From Acetothermia bacterium UBA3571 (GTDB lineage Bacteria; Bipolaricaulota; Bipolaricaulia; Bipolaricaulales; Bipolaricaulaceae): a stretch of DNA of 30,901 bases. Within the stretch, counting starts at the first letter, position 1. Each line of letters starts with the position of its first letter. Positions 14,673 to 22,540 of the stretch are shown one piece after another. The position numbers and the translations under genes were made by a program. The stretch is from positions 1 through 30,901 of the forward strand of contig DFNI01000001.1 in NCBI GenBank assembly GCA_002375995.1, given 5' to 3'. Below the pieces are notes generated by a model. The model made no database searches. It saw only the letters and a program-made list of their open reading frames with translations, and was not told where the DNA came from.

Positions 14673-16671
14673 TTATATTTCTCCCCTTTCTACCAAAGCC
14701 ATGAATGCACGTACTACTCTGGGATCAAACTGGGTCCCGGCTCCGTTCACTATTTCTTTTAATGCCTTATCGCGAGGCAGTGACCCACGGTAAGGGCGTT
14801 CGCTTCTCATGGCATCCCATGCGTCTACTACGGCGAAAATCCTGGCTGCAAGAGGAATCTCCTCTCCCTTTAGTCCTTGAGGATATCCGGTTCCGTCCCA
14901 TCGTTCGTGGTGAGAATAAGGAATAGCCAATGCAGGACGCAAGAATTCGATCTGCAACAGGGTTTCATAAGCATATACAGGATGCCTGCGCATCACCGCC
15001 CACTCTTCCGGTGTCAATTTGTCGGGCTTGAACATTATGGAGTCAGGAATTCCCAGTTTCCCGATGTCATGGAGGAGTGCTCCCCACCGCATATATCTAA
15101 GGTCTTCTCCTTGTACGCCGAGCTCGCGGGCGAGCTTCACGGTAAGCTCCGCAACGCGCTCAGTATGTCCTTTTGTCTCGCGATCTCGGAGCTCAAGAAG
15201 CTGTCCCCAACTTCGCAAGGTAGCCTCGTACGCGATCCGTAGCTCGAAGTTGGTCCGTTGTAGCTCGCTGAAGATATTAGCGTTTTCAACCGCGATCGCC
15301 GCTTGGGAAGCCAATGCTTCCAGGAAATCGGTCCACTCCTCGGGAGGCTGAGGAAGTACGCGATGGAAAACCTCCAACACCCCAAGGAGGCGCTGCTTTG
15401 AGATCATAGGGGCAATGTGGAGGGCACGAAATCCCTCCCCGTGCGCGATCTCGATCAAGGGTGAAGAGGCCTCGGTGGGCAAGGCATGGATTTCCAGGAA
15501 CAAGGGTCGGCGTTCCCGGGCTACGTGCCGAGCGAAGCTGCGGTAGAGTGGGACGCGCAGCCCCATCACCGCGCTCCTGAACCCCCGAGCCCCGGCGACT
15601 CGAAACGTCAAACTCTCTGGTTCCAGTAACAAAACTGCAGCGGCGTCCGCTCCCAAGCGATCCATCGTCTCTTCCAAGAGGACCTTGATGGTGAAGTGCG
15701 GGTCCAGGTTAGAGGTGATGGCAAGGTCAATCTCCCGCAATGTCTGCAGGCGCTCCAATCGGCGTTGTGTCTCTTCGAGGAGTCCGGCGCGCTGGAGGGA
15801 CGAGGTAGCAAAGTGCAACAGGAGATGTGCGCCCATCAGGTCAAGTTCCGTGAACTTCTCGGGGTCGTCCGTATCGCCGATCGCCGCTACCAGCCGTTGT
15901 CCCCCTTCGTCTTCCAAGGGGACAATGATTGCTGACTGCAGGCCGAGCTCCCGCCCCAAAATGTTCGTCTCCGCAGTGATATAATGTAGTACCTCTCCGT
16001 GCCCACGTTTCGAAATCTGCACGAGGGGCTCTCCCGGGGCATCGTCGCAGGTCAGAATATAGCCGGGGCGGATCTTGGGAGCGTCGGATGCCGCTGCCTG
16101 TAAGATGAAAGCTTTTCCCTCTTCGTTTACTTTCCAAATCGTGACCGATACGGCATTGAACGTCCTTCTTAGTCCTTCAACGAGGGCGTTAAGGATCTCC
16201 CTCTTGCTCGTCAGACCGAAGATGGTCTCGGCCAACGTCAGGGCATGGGCTTGGAACCGCTGGCGCCCCATAGTCTCCGGCTCTAGGAAGACGGTCGCTG
16301 CGCGGCGTGCCAACATGAGGACAAATTCTTTTTCAGGAGCAGGCCATGGGACGAAGTCGATCTCAACCGGGACCAATTTCCCCTCACGAGTGCAGAGGGA
16401 AGTACGGTGGGGCCGCTCCGCATTATAAAAGGATAGGCCGTGACCACATATCGACTCACGCAATCGAATGTGCATTCCGCGTAGATGCTGGGGGATGAGT
16501 ACCTCTACTGTTTGCCCGACCAGGTCCTCTGGACCGTAACCCAGGAGGTTCCTTACCTGTGAATTAGCCCACCGAAAAACCCCTTCCCGATCCACCAAAA
16601 GCGCGGCATAGGGAAGTGCCGAGAGAAGGGAGCGAACTTCTTCAGATAATAGCTGAACTCCCGTGGTACAT
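14673..16671 (-). CDS. PAS-GAF-GAF-HD-GYP cyclic-di-GMP phosphodiesterase (apparent frameshift near 5' end)
   Basis: This is a sensor-type enzyme predicted to hydrolyse cyclic di-GMP. Domains in order are PAS (LLVDREGVFRWANSQ to about residue 130), two GAF-like domains, a coiled linker, and a C-terminal HD-GYP domain. That domain has HTERVAEL, LLHDIGKLGIPDSI, HHERWDGTGYP and AARIFAVVDAWDAM; the HD and HHExxDGxGYP signatures are complete. No membrane segment was seen. The main frame is open to 16673 but has no normal start before TTG 16598, which would cut into the PAS domain. ATG 16671 enters the main frame if one G of the run at 16660-16662 is removed, giving MYHGVQLLSEEVRSLLSALP and about 665 residues. 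A good promoter lies just upstream. The frameshift is either a sequence error or a real lesion. Confidence 0.85.
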
Positions 16672-16695
16672 CACCTGCCTACACCCCAGTTCCAC

Positions 16696-16724
16696 ATCTT
16701 AGCCCCAAAAATTACGAACGTCAA
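16696..16724 (-). promoter_or_regulatory. Promoter of the HD-GYP gene
   Basis: On the minus strand, -35 TTGACG (16719-16724) and -10 TAAGAT (16696-16701) are separated by 17 bp. Transcription would begin around 16689, about 18 bases before the ATG at 16671. This supports that ATG rather than the TTG at 16598 as the original start. Confidence 0.55.
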
Positions 16725-16811
16725 CCCTTGCGTATTGCGCCGTTTGTTTGGCGCCTCTCCATAGGGTAAGGTGCTTCGTGGGTTGATAGCGTCTAAGGAG
16801 GCGAAAAGAAG

Positions 16812-17438
16812 ATTTTTATACCGCGAGGTCCATTGCGAACCCTTGATGCCTTGGTGAGATTGGGCTTGGCCGGGGCGAACGAGCTTGCCCAGGCGTTAGG
16901 GATTACCCAGGCACGCGTCCGGCAACATCTCCGTACCTTGCTGCAGCACGGGCTTGTGGAGGTGGCCTTTGTCCGCGGGGACGGGCCGGGTCCTCGGGAA
17001 CGGGTCTGGCGTCCTACGTTGAAGGGTCAAGGCAACGTTCGTCCTTACCGGGTTTCATCCCTTTTTGCTCTGTTCATGCGGGCCACCCGCGAAAGGGTGG
17101 GACAAGAGATGTTCGTCGACCTTCTCCGGGAGACCGCGCATCTCCTCGCGGTAGAGCATAGTCTTGCGGCCAGTACGTCGCTGTACGAGAGGATAAAGGC
17201 TCTTCAGGGCCTACTCGACGAGCTCGCCGTGGCCTCTCAGCTTGAAGAGTTGCCTCTTGAATATCGGCTACATTTGCTCACACTTGCCCCTTGGGAGCCG
17301 GGAATTGCCTCATCCGAAACGGGCCTTTTCTATTGTACGCTGGCCGAAGATTTTCTCGATACCCGGGTAGAGTTGTTGTCTCCCTGCGTGACTCGACGAG
17401 CAGTACACACACTACAATTCCACAAGGCCATGAACTGA
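16812..17438 (+). CDS. ArsR/DeoR-like helix-turn-helix transcriptional regulator
   Basis: This is a predicted DNA-binding regulator. A winged helix-turn-helix near the N-terminus reads ALVRLGLAGANELAQALGIT, then QARVRQHLRTLLQHGLVEV, followed by a wing containing GPRERVWRPT. The remaining roughly 130 residues are a helical C-terminal region with a conserved look (YRLHLLTLAPWEPG) but no recognised ligand motif. The start is unusual: the only strong SD, AAGGAGG at 16795-16801, is spaced for ATT 16812 (FIPRGPLRTLDAL follows), while TTG 16833 has only a close GAGGT. Either gives a complete domain (208 or 201 aa). It diverges from the HD-GYP gene and converges on the Fe-type ABC permease, so a target cannot be assigned. 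Confidence 0.78.
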   Translation: MFIPRGPLRTLDALVRLGLAGANELAQALGITQARVRQHLRTLLQHGLVEVAFVRGDGPGPRERVWRPTLKGQGNVRPYRVSSLFALFMRATRERVGQEMFVDLLRETAHLLAVEHSLAASTSLYERIKALQGLLDELAVASQLEELPLEYRLHLLTLAPWEPGIASSETGLFYCTLAEDFLDTRVELLSPCVTRRAVHTLQFHKAMN

Positions 17439-17472
17439 TCTAAAAGATTAAAGTGCGGAAATTCCCTTTGTT

Positions 17473-19164
17473 TTACTTGCTTTTCCCAATGTGCTTTCCC
17501 ACCAGGGTGGCCAGGGTTACCATGGTGGTGGAAAGGGCGATCATCACGATCCCCAAGGCCGAGACCTGTCCCCAGAGGCTGTCGTCGGCAAAACGCAGGA
17601 TCTGGACCGCCAACACCTCGGTCCCCGGACGCGAAAGGACTGCGGAAAGGCTCAGTTCCCGCAGGAACATGCTCGCCATGAGGATCCACCCGGAGACGAT
17701 CCCCGGGATCGCTAAGGGGACCACTATCCGGCGAAAGGTGTAGAGGAACCCACCCCCCGCTACCTTCGAGGCCTCTTCCAGGTCTTCGCTTATTTGGATG
17801 AAGGTGCTGGTGAGGGGTCTGATCCCGTATGGGAGGTATGTGGCGATGTAGCCGATGAGCAAGGCCCAGATGGTGGCGTAAAGGGGCGTCCGCACGAAAA
17901 ACCACATGAAGCCGATGCCGATCACAAGTCCGGGAAAGGAAAAGGAGAAGAAGGCGAGGCTCTCCAGTAGGGCACTCCCCGCGCTCTTCACCCGTACGAT
18001 GATGTAGGAGACGAAAGTGGAAAGAAGGATCCCTAGTGTCGCCCCCACCAAAGCCAAAAAGACGCTGTTTCTCAACGCCCTCAGCGAGAGGGGATCGTGC
18101 AGCACGTAGTTCCAGTGCTTCAGCGTCATCATGCTGAAGGCCTTGGCACTTGGGGGCATGACGTAGGGGATGAGGGAGACGTACAAAAGCACCAGGACCG
18201 GGATCACGATCAACACCAAAAAGAGCAGGGAAGTGAGGAAGCTCAGGGGATAGCGCCACCTCCCCAAACCGATGATGGCGGGTTTATACCCCCGGGCCGA
18301 GATGGTCACGTACCGTTCGCTCCGCGCTGTCAGACGGCGGTACACGTACACCAGGACCGTGGATGTGACCAGGACGCTTACCCCCACCGCCGCGGCACGG
18401 CCGTAGTCGGGCATGAAGCCGAGGCTGATCAGCCGGTAAATGTAGGTGGTGAGCACGTAGACCCGACCGGGCATGCCTATTACCGAGGGGACGGCGAAGG
18501 CGGCGAGGCTTCGCACGATCACCAGGGCGAGGGAGGCGAGGATGGCGGGCCTGAGGATGGGGAAGGTTACCCGTCTGAGCGCCCGGAACTTTGAACCCCC
18601 GCTCACCCACGCTGCCTCTTCCAACGCGGCGTCGAAGGAGGCCATGGCGGGGGCGATGATGAGGTACGCGATGGGTAGATCCAAAAGGCCCTCCACTAGG
18701 ATCATTCCCCCCAAGGAATAGATGTCGAAGGGGGAGCTTTTCAGCCCAAGCACTTCCCGCAAAAGCAGGTTCAAAATGCCGTTGGATGGATTGAGCAGGA
18801 GGACCCAACTGGTGGCGAAGACGATGTGGGGAATCATCATCGGGGTGATAGAAATGAGATGGAAAAGGCCTTTGAGGGGGATATCGGTCCTGACGTTGAG
18901 GTAGGCCAGGATCAACGCAAGCGCGGTGGCAAAGAGGCTCGAGCCCACCGTGAAAGCCGCGGTGTTGAGGAGGATCTTCGGTAAAGAGGGATCGGTGTAG
19001 ACCCGAATGTATTTTTCCACGGTGAAAACTCCGAAGGCCCCGATGCCCCGCGAGAAGCTCCCGAGGATGAGCATCAGGACCGGGCCTACAGTCAAACATC
19101 CCACGATGAGAACAAAAGTGAAAGTCAGCGGGGAAATCCGCGGGCGCAATCCACTCATCCTCAT
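17473..19164 (-). CDS. Fe(III)-type ABC transporter permease, two fused domains
   Basis: This is an inner-membrane permease of the FbpB/AfuB/SfuB class, 563 aa, with two permease domains in one chain and about twelve membrane segments. Each half carries an ATPase-contacting EAA loop: EEAAWVSGGSKFRALRRVTF in the first and LEEASKVAGGGFLYTFRRIV in the second. ATG 19164 overlaps the stop of the ATPase gene (ATGA); a few upstream codons in frame (to 19182) are unlikely to be used. It is the last gene of a binding protein-ATPase-permease operon. The family most often moves ferric iron, but related systems move phosphonate, thiamine or sugar phosphates, so the substrate is open. Confidence 0.92.
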   Translation of the reverse strand: MRMSGLRPRISPLTFTFVLIVGCLTVGPVLMLILGSFSRGIGAFGVFTVEKYIRVYTDPSLPKILLNTAAFTVGSSLFATALALILAYLNVRTDIPLKGLFHLISITPMMIPHIVFATSWVLLLNPSNGILNLLLREVLGLKSSPFDIYSLGGMILVEGLLDLPIAYLIIAPAMASFDAALEEAAWVSGGSKFRALRRVTFPILRPAILASLALVIVRSLAAFAVPSVIGMPGRVYVLTTYIYRLISLGFMPDYGRAAAVGVSVLVTSTVLVYVYRRLTARSERYVTISARGYKPAIIGLGRWRYPLSFLTSLLFLVLIVIPVLVLLYVSLIPYVMPPSAKAFSMMTLKHWNYVLHDPLSLRALRNSVFLALVGATLGILLSTFVSYIIVRVKSAGSALLESLAFFSFSFPGLVIGIGFMWFFVRTPLYATIWALLIGYIATYLPYGIRPLTSTFIQISEDLEEASKVAGGGFLYTFRRIVVPLAIPGIVSGWILMASMFLRELSLSAVLSRPGTEVLAVQILRFADDSLWGQVSALGIVMIALSTTMVTLATLVGKHIGKSK

Positions 19165-20255
19165 TCCATCAAGATGTGACACTGGGCGGGATCAATGTAT
19201 ACGGAGACCTCCTCGCCCTCCCCGATGGGAAAGGCGGGATTGGTCTTGATCGCCAAGATTGTTTTCCCAACGGCTACCTCGCCCTCGTAGTTTTCGCCCA
19301 CGAAGAGGAGGGACACCACCCGACCCCGGAAGGTATTCGTTCCCCCGGAGGTATCACCGGGACGGTCGATCGCTATAGCCTCGGGCCTTACACAAACGGT
19401 GACCCGTTGTCCTGGGGTCAAGCCCTCGGCGCGGCGGCAGGCGATCGGCCCCATAGGCGTGACGACACGGATGAGGTCTTCACTGGTGGACTCCACCGTG
19501 CCCTCGATGAAGTTGGCCTTGCCGATGAAGTCCGCTACGAACTTATGTTTTGGCCGGAAGTAAATGTCCAAAGGGGTTCCCACCTCGACCACTACGCCTT
19601 CCCGCATCACCGCCACCAGGTCGGACAAGGTGAGGGCTTCCAGCCGGTCGTGGGTCACGTAAACGGCGGTGATGCGAAGTTCGGTGAGGAAACGGCGCAG
19701 TTCCCTCCGTGTCTCCTCGCGGAGCTTGGCGTCGAGGTTGGAGAGGGGCTCGTCGAAGAGGATTACCTTCGGTTCGGAGACCAGCGCCCGGGCCAAGGCC
19801 ACCCGCTGCTGTTGCCCCCCGCTCAGAGCCGTGGCCGGACGGTTTTCCAGGCCTTCTAGCTTCACGAATTTAAGGGTTTCCCTCACCCGGCGTCGGATCT
19901 CCTCCCGGGGAAGCCTGCGGACCTGGAGGGGATAAGCTACGTTGTCGAAGACGGTCATGTGGGGCCAGATTGCGTAAGTCTGGAAGACCATTCCGATTCC
20001 CCTCTTGTTAGGAGGAATGAAGATACGTTGCTTTTTCGACCACACCACGGTATCCCCGATCGCGATCTCCCCCGAATCGGGTACTTCCAGACCCACGATG
20101 CACCTGAGCAAAGTCGTCTTGCCACATCCTGACGGCCCGAGCAAGGTGAATATCCGGTTGGCGGGGATGGTGAGGTCCACCTCCTTTAGCGCTCGCACCT
20201 CTTCCCCGGAAGGGGACCGAAAGATCTTCGTTAGCGCACTTACCTTTATTTCCAT
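19161..20255 (-). CDS. Fe(III)/spermidine-type ABC transporter ATP-binding protein
   Basis: This is the cytoplasmic ATPase of the importer (364 aa, FbpC/PotA class). It has Walker A LLGPSGCGKTT at about residues 39-47, the Q-loop in GMVFQTYAIWPHMTV, signature LSGGQQQRV, Walker B VILFDEPLSNLDA and H-loop VYVTHDRLEALTLSD. A C-terminal TOBE-type regulatory domain begins around residue 240 and includes VCVRPEAIAIDR. ATG 20255 (MEIKVSALTKIF) matches the family's usual N-terminus; the frame is open to 20288 but adds only unrelated residues. No SD precedes it. It starts 40 bases after the binding-protein stop and is coupled to the permease by ATGA. Confidence 0.92.
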   Translation of the reverse strand: MEIKVSALTKIFRSPSGEEVRALKEVDLTIPANRIFTLLGPSGCGKTTLLRCIVGLEVPDSGEIAIGDTVVWSKKQRIFIPPNKRGIGMVFQTYAIWPHMTVFDNVAYPLQVRRLPREEIRRRVRETLKFVKLEGLENRPATALSGGQQQRVALARALVSEPKVILFDEPLSNLDAKLREETRRELRRFLTELRITAVYVTHDRLEALTLSDLVAVMREGVVVEVGTPLDIYFRPKHKFVADFIGKANFIEGTVESTSEDLIRVVTPMGPIACRRAEGLTPGQRVTVCVRPEAIAIDRPGDTSGGTNTFRGRVVSLLFVGENYEGEVAVGKTILAIKTNPAFPIGEGEEVSVYIDPAQCHILME

Positions 20256-20294
20256 GCCGTTACGATGCTGTGGGGAGCGGGTGCCCACATGGGG

Positions 20295-21299
20295 CTAACC
20301 CCCGAAGATTTCCCGGAACTTCTCGGCCCAGTACTCCAGCTCTTCCTCCGAGAGGGTCCGCACGGGGAGTACGGTGGCGTCCTTTATCCCCTCGATGGGG
20401 GGATAGACCCCTGGGTAAAGTACGTACTCTCCCACGTTCGTGACGAGGAGCTTCATGGCTTCCTCGGACAGCCAGTAGTCGATGAACAGTTTAGCGGCGT
20501 TGGGGTGAGCGGCAACGCTGGAGAGAGCGATTCCCCGGGGCGTCCCGAGGAGGGGCTGCTCCAAACGAGCCCAATCCAACGGAGCGGGAGCGTGGGTTAT
20601 GATGTACTTGGGCATGGAGATGCCGATGGGACGCTCTCCGGTCTCGATGGGCCCGGGAGTGGGACCGAAGGATTTGACGAACAGGGGCTCGTTGGCGGCG
20701 AGGCCCTGGAGGAAGTCCCACCACTCATCCTCCGTTTCGAAGACCTTTTCCTTGAGGCCGATGAGCCAGGAGATCGTGGTAGCATGTGAAGTGGGGTTGG
20801 GCATGACGATCTTGCCGTACCACTTCGGATCCGTGAGGTCCTGATACCGTTTGGGAGCCTCCTCAGGGGAAATAACGTCTTTGTTGTAGATGATGCCCAC
20901 GTATTCGATGCCAAAGATCTGGATGATGCCGTCGGGGTCCATAGTCCATTCGGGGTAAGCGCTCGCCACCGGGGAGGTGTAGGGCGCCAAAACCCCTTGC
21001 TTTTTCAGGATTTCCAGGATGGGCACGGGTGCCTGCAACACATCGGCCAGGAGCTTCCCCGCGCCGAACTCGGTAAGCACAGTGGGGAGATATTTAGAAG
21101 TGGAAATGCGCGTGTACTCTGCCACTACTCCGTACTTTTCATAGAAGGCTTCCATTATGGGTTCCACCGCCGTGATGTTGGCGTAGAAAACCACTTTGCC
21201 CTCTTGGAGGGCCTTCTGCAAGAGCTCATCTCCGTGGGAGAAGGCCACGAACGAGAGGCACATCAACAGCCCCACAAGGGCAGGAACCCAACGTTTCAT
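20295..21299 (-). CDS. Fe(III)-type ABC transporter substrate-binding protein
   Basis: This is a periplasmic binding protein of the family-1 Fe(III) class (334 aa). The signal peptide is about residues 1-22 (ALVGLLMCLSFVAFSHG). The mature protein opens DELLQKALQEGKVVFYANIT, the usual 'A...EGxVxxY' first strand. Later motifs are IFGIEYVGIIYNKDVI, YQDLTDPKWYGKIVMPNP and YWLSEEAMKLL near the end. The cysteine in the signal core is not in a lipobox. ATG 21299 follows the SD AGGAGGTG at correct spacing; the longer frame to 21344 lacks one. It heads the operon. Iron-binding tyrosines could not be assigned with confidence, so the ligand remains uncertain. Confidence 0.9.
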   Translation of the reverse strand: MKRWVPALVGLLMCLSFVAFSHGDELLQKALQEGKVVFYANITAVEPIMEAFYEKYGVVAEYTRISTSKYLPTVLTEFGAGKLLADVLQAPVPILEILKKQGVLAPYTSPVASAYPEWTMDPDGIIQIFGIEYVGIIYNKDVISPEEAPKRYQDLTDPKWYGKIVMPNPTSHATTISWLIGLKEKVFETEDEWWDFLQGLAANEPLFVKSFGPTPGPIETGERPIGISMPKYIITHAPAPLDWARLEQPLLGTPRGIALSSVAAHPNAAKLFIDYWLSEEAMKLLVTNVGEYVLYPGVYPPIEGIKDATVLPVRTLSEEELEYWAEKFREIFGG

Positions 21300-21392
21300 A
21301 AGGCACCTCCTTTCCTGACACCCGCTCCCCAAGCTCTGTGCCAACTACTCCTTAAAGGGTCTCTTCGAGGTTTTGGTTTGTCCCTCACCTCC

Positions 21393-21417
21393 TTTAAAGA
21401 TCTATAATTTCTTTAAA
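21393..21417 (-). promoter_or_regulatory. Inverted repeat in the leader of the Fe-type ABC operon
   Basis: A perfect 8-bp inverted repeat, TTTAAAGA and TCTTTAAA, is separated by nine bases. On the minus strand its downstream arm runs into an SD-like AAAGGAGGTGAGG about 90 bases before the true start at 21299. It could be an operator downstream of the promoter or an mRNA hairpin in a leader of about 125 bases. Confidence 0.4.
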
Positions 21418-21430
21418 TCCCTATGCACAA

Positions 21431-21459
21431 AGTATATGGTATCTCGGCGGGTGGGGCAA
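21431..21459 (-). promoter_or_regulatory. Promoter of the Fe-type ABC operon
   Basis: On the minus strand, -35 TTGCCC (21454-21459) and -10 TATACT (21431-21436) are separated by 17 bp. The predicted transcript would start near 21424 and carry a long untranslated leader before the ATG at 21299. Confidence 0.55.
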
Positions 21460-21519
21460 CAGAATCCCTTAGCTATTCAAACCTGGTCTACAACGTAGGG
21501 CCATTCGGGGGAATATTTT

Positions 21520-21549
21520 AAAAAAAGGAGGCCATTGCAGATGGCCCCC
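21520..21549 (-). terminator. Intrinsic terminator of the Asp/Gly-rich protein gene
   Basis: A 9-bp stem with one mismatch pairs 21527-21535 with 21541-21549 around a five-base loop. On the minus strand seven T's follow (21526-21520). It lies about 37 bases after the stop at 21586 and separates that gene from the downstream ABC operon. The plus side also has CTCTTTT, so it may work both ways. Confidence 0.85.
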
Positions 21550-21585
21550 TCTTTTGGCGCCATTCTCAGCTCTTAGGCTTTGTGC

Positions 21586-22392
21586 TCAGTCCCCTTCCTC
21601 ATGCTCGTCGTCGTGATCCCCGCCTTTCCCGCCCCCGTTATCTTTGTCTTTTCCATTTCCTCCCTTTCCTTTGCCCGAGCCGTGATCCCCGTGGTGGTCC
21701 CGATCCCCATTGTCATCCTCGTCTTCGTTGTCCCCCTTTCCTTTGCCGGGACCGTGCTCTTCTTTGGCAGGGGGGGCCTTTTCTTCATCTTCGCCGGGTC
21801 TTTCGTCTTCGTCGTAAGTGGCCTTGTGGTCTTCCTCATCGTGCGCTTTGCCGTGCCCTTCCTCGAGTAGTTCCTCGACGCTGTCCAGGACTTCTTCCAG
21901 GGCTTCCTCGGCAGGAGAATCCTCGGTTACGTTCTGGGCTAGCTCCGTGACAAAGCGGACGAGCTCTTCAGGGGAGTATCCCGCCGCCTTGGCTTGGGCC
22001 AGGAAATCTCGGAGCTCATCTCCGTACTGCTTCGCCAGTTCGCTCAACCCCAAGACCATCTCGGCAGCTTCTTCTAAGCCCCACTTTCCCGGGTTGGCCT
22101 CGATCCAGCGCATCGCCAAGGCCACGGACTCAGCCAAAACCTCGGGATCGAGGGTCAAAGTACCGCGTTTATGCAGACGCTCCCGGAGCTCGTGATGTAG
22201 CCGCATCTGCAGTTCGGCGCAGCGCTCCGACGCGACGGAAGAAGGGGTCTGTTCTGCGGCGAGGTCCTGACATACCTGGTCCAACAGCTGGGAAAGGTCT
22301 TCCGCCGTGGCGATCTCCACGGGAGCGGCCAAAAGGGAGAAAACGCAAAGGCCCACGAAGATCCCCGCCGAAAGCCAAACCCTACCCTGCAT
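21586..22392 (-). CDS. Secreted protein with Asp/Gly/His/Lys-rich C-terminal tail
   Basis: The product is an exported protein of 268 aa with unknown function. The signal peptide covers about residues 1-23 (AGIFVGLCVFSLLAAP). A helical acidic domain follows (about 25-185; for example EDLSQLLDQVCQDLAAEQ, EELVRFVTELAQNV and EEVLDSVEELLEEG). The last roughly 80 residues are low-complexity: GKGKG, DNEDEDDNGD, HHGDHG and HDDEHEEGD, dominated by Asp, Gly, Glu, Lys and His. Such a tail could bind divalent metal or stay disordered; nothing proves either. ATG 22392 is chosen because GGAGGTG lies five bases upstream, whereas GTG 22401 is part of that SD. It is a single-gene unit with its own palindromic promoter region and terminator. 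Confidence 0.8.
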   Translation of the reverse strand: MQGRVWLSAGIFVGLCVFSLLAAPVEIATAEDLSQLLDQVCQDLAAEQTPSSVASERCAELQMRLHHELRERLHKRGTLTLDPEVLAESVALAMRWIEANPGKWGLEEAAEMVLGLSELAKQYGDELRDFLAQAKAAGYSPEELVRFVTELAQNVTEDSPAEEALEEVLDSVEELLEEGHGKAHDEEDHKATYDEDERPGEDEEKAPPAKEEHGPGKGKGDNEDEDDNGDRDHHGDHGSGKGKGGNGKDKDNGGGKGGDHDDEHEEGD

Positions 22393-22409
22393 CTCCGTCA
22401 CCTCCGCAA

Positions 22410-22432
22410 ATAGTTTACATTATAAACTATTA
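22410..22432 (-). promoter_or_regulatory. Perfect palindrome overlapping a -10 box (operator)
   Basis: AATAGTTTA (22410-22418) and TAAACTATT (22424-22432) form a perfect 9-bp inverted repeat with a 5-base spacer. On the minus strand a consensus -10 TATAAT (22425-22420) lies at its centre. No good -35 is seen 17 bp upstream. The arrangement suggests a repressor that blocks the promoter of the Asp/Gly-rich protein gene. Confidence 0.6.
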
Positions 22433-22492
22433 GCAAACAAAGCCTAACCTAGATCGGGAAAATCTCCTTTCCTTGTGGGAACCTTCGTCAGT

Positions 22493-22533
22493 AAAAATGG
22501 GTTCGAGCGGGGACGCCTCGGGCGTCCCCGCTC
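22493..22533 (-). terminator. hppA: Terminator hairpin after hppA
   Basis: A perfect 11-bp GC-rich stem pairs 22505-22515 with 22523-22533 around a seven-base loop. On the minus strand five T's (22497-22493) follow after a gap of seven bases. It starts just after the stop of the pyrophosphatase gene. The gap makes it a less standard intrinsic terminator. Confidence 0.65.
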
Positions 22534-22540
22534 GTATACC

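Noticed and set aside
16737..16754. GCGCC-N8-GGCGC hairpin as a terminator or operator
   Set aside because: The stem is only five bases, has no T-run, and lies between divergent promoters. It may be chance in GC-rich DNA.
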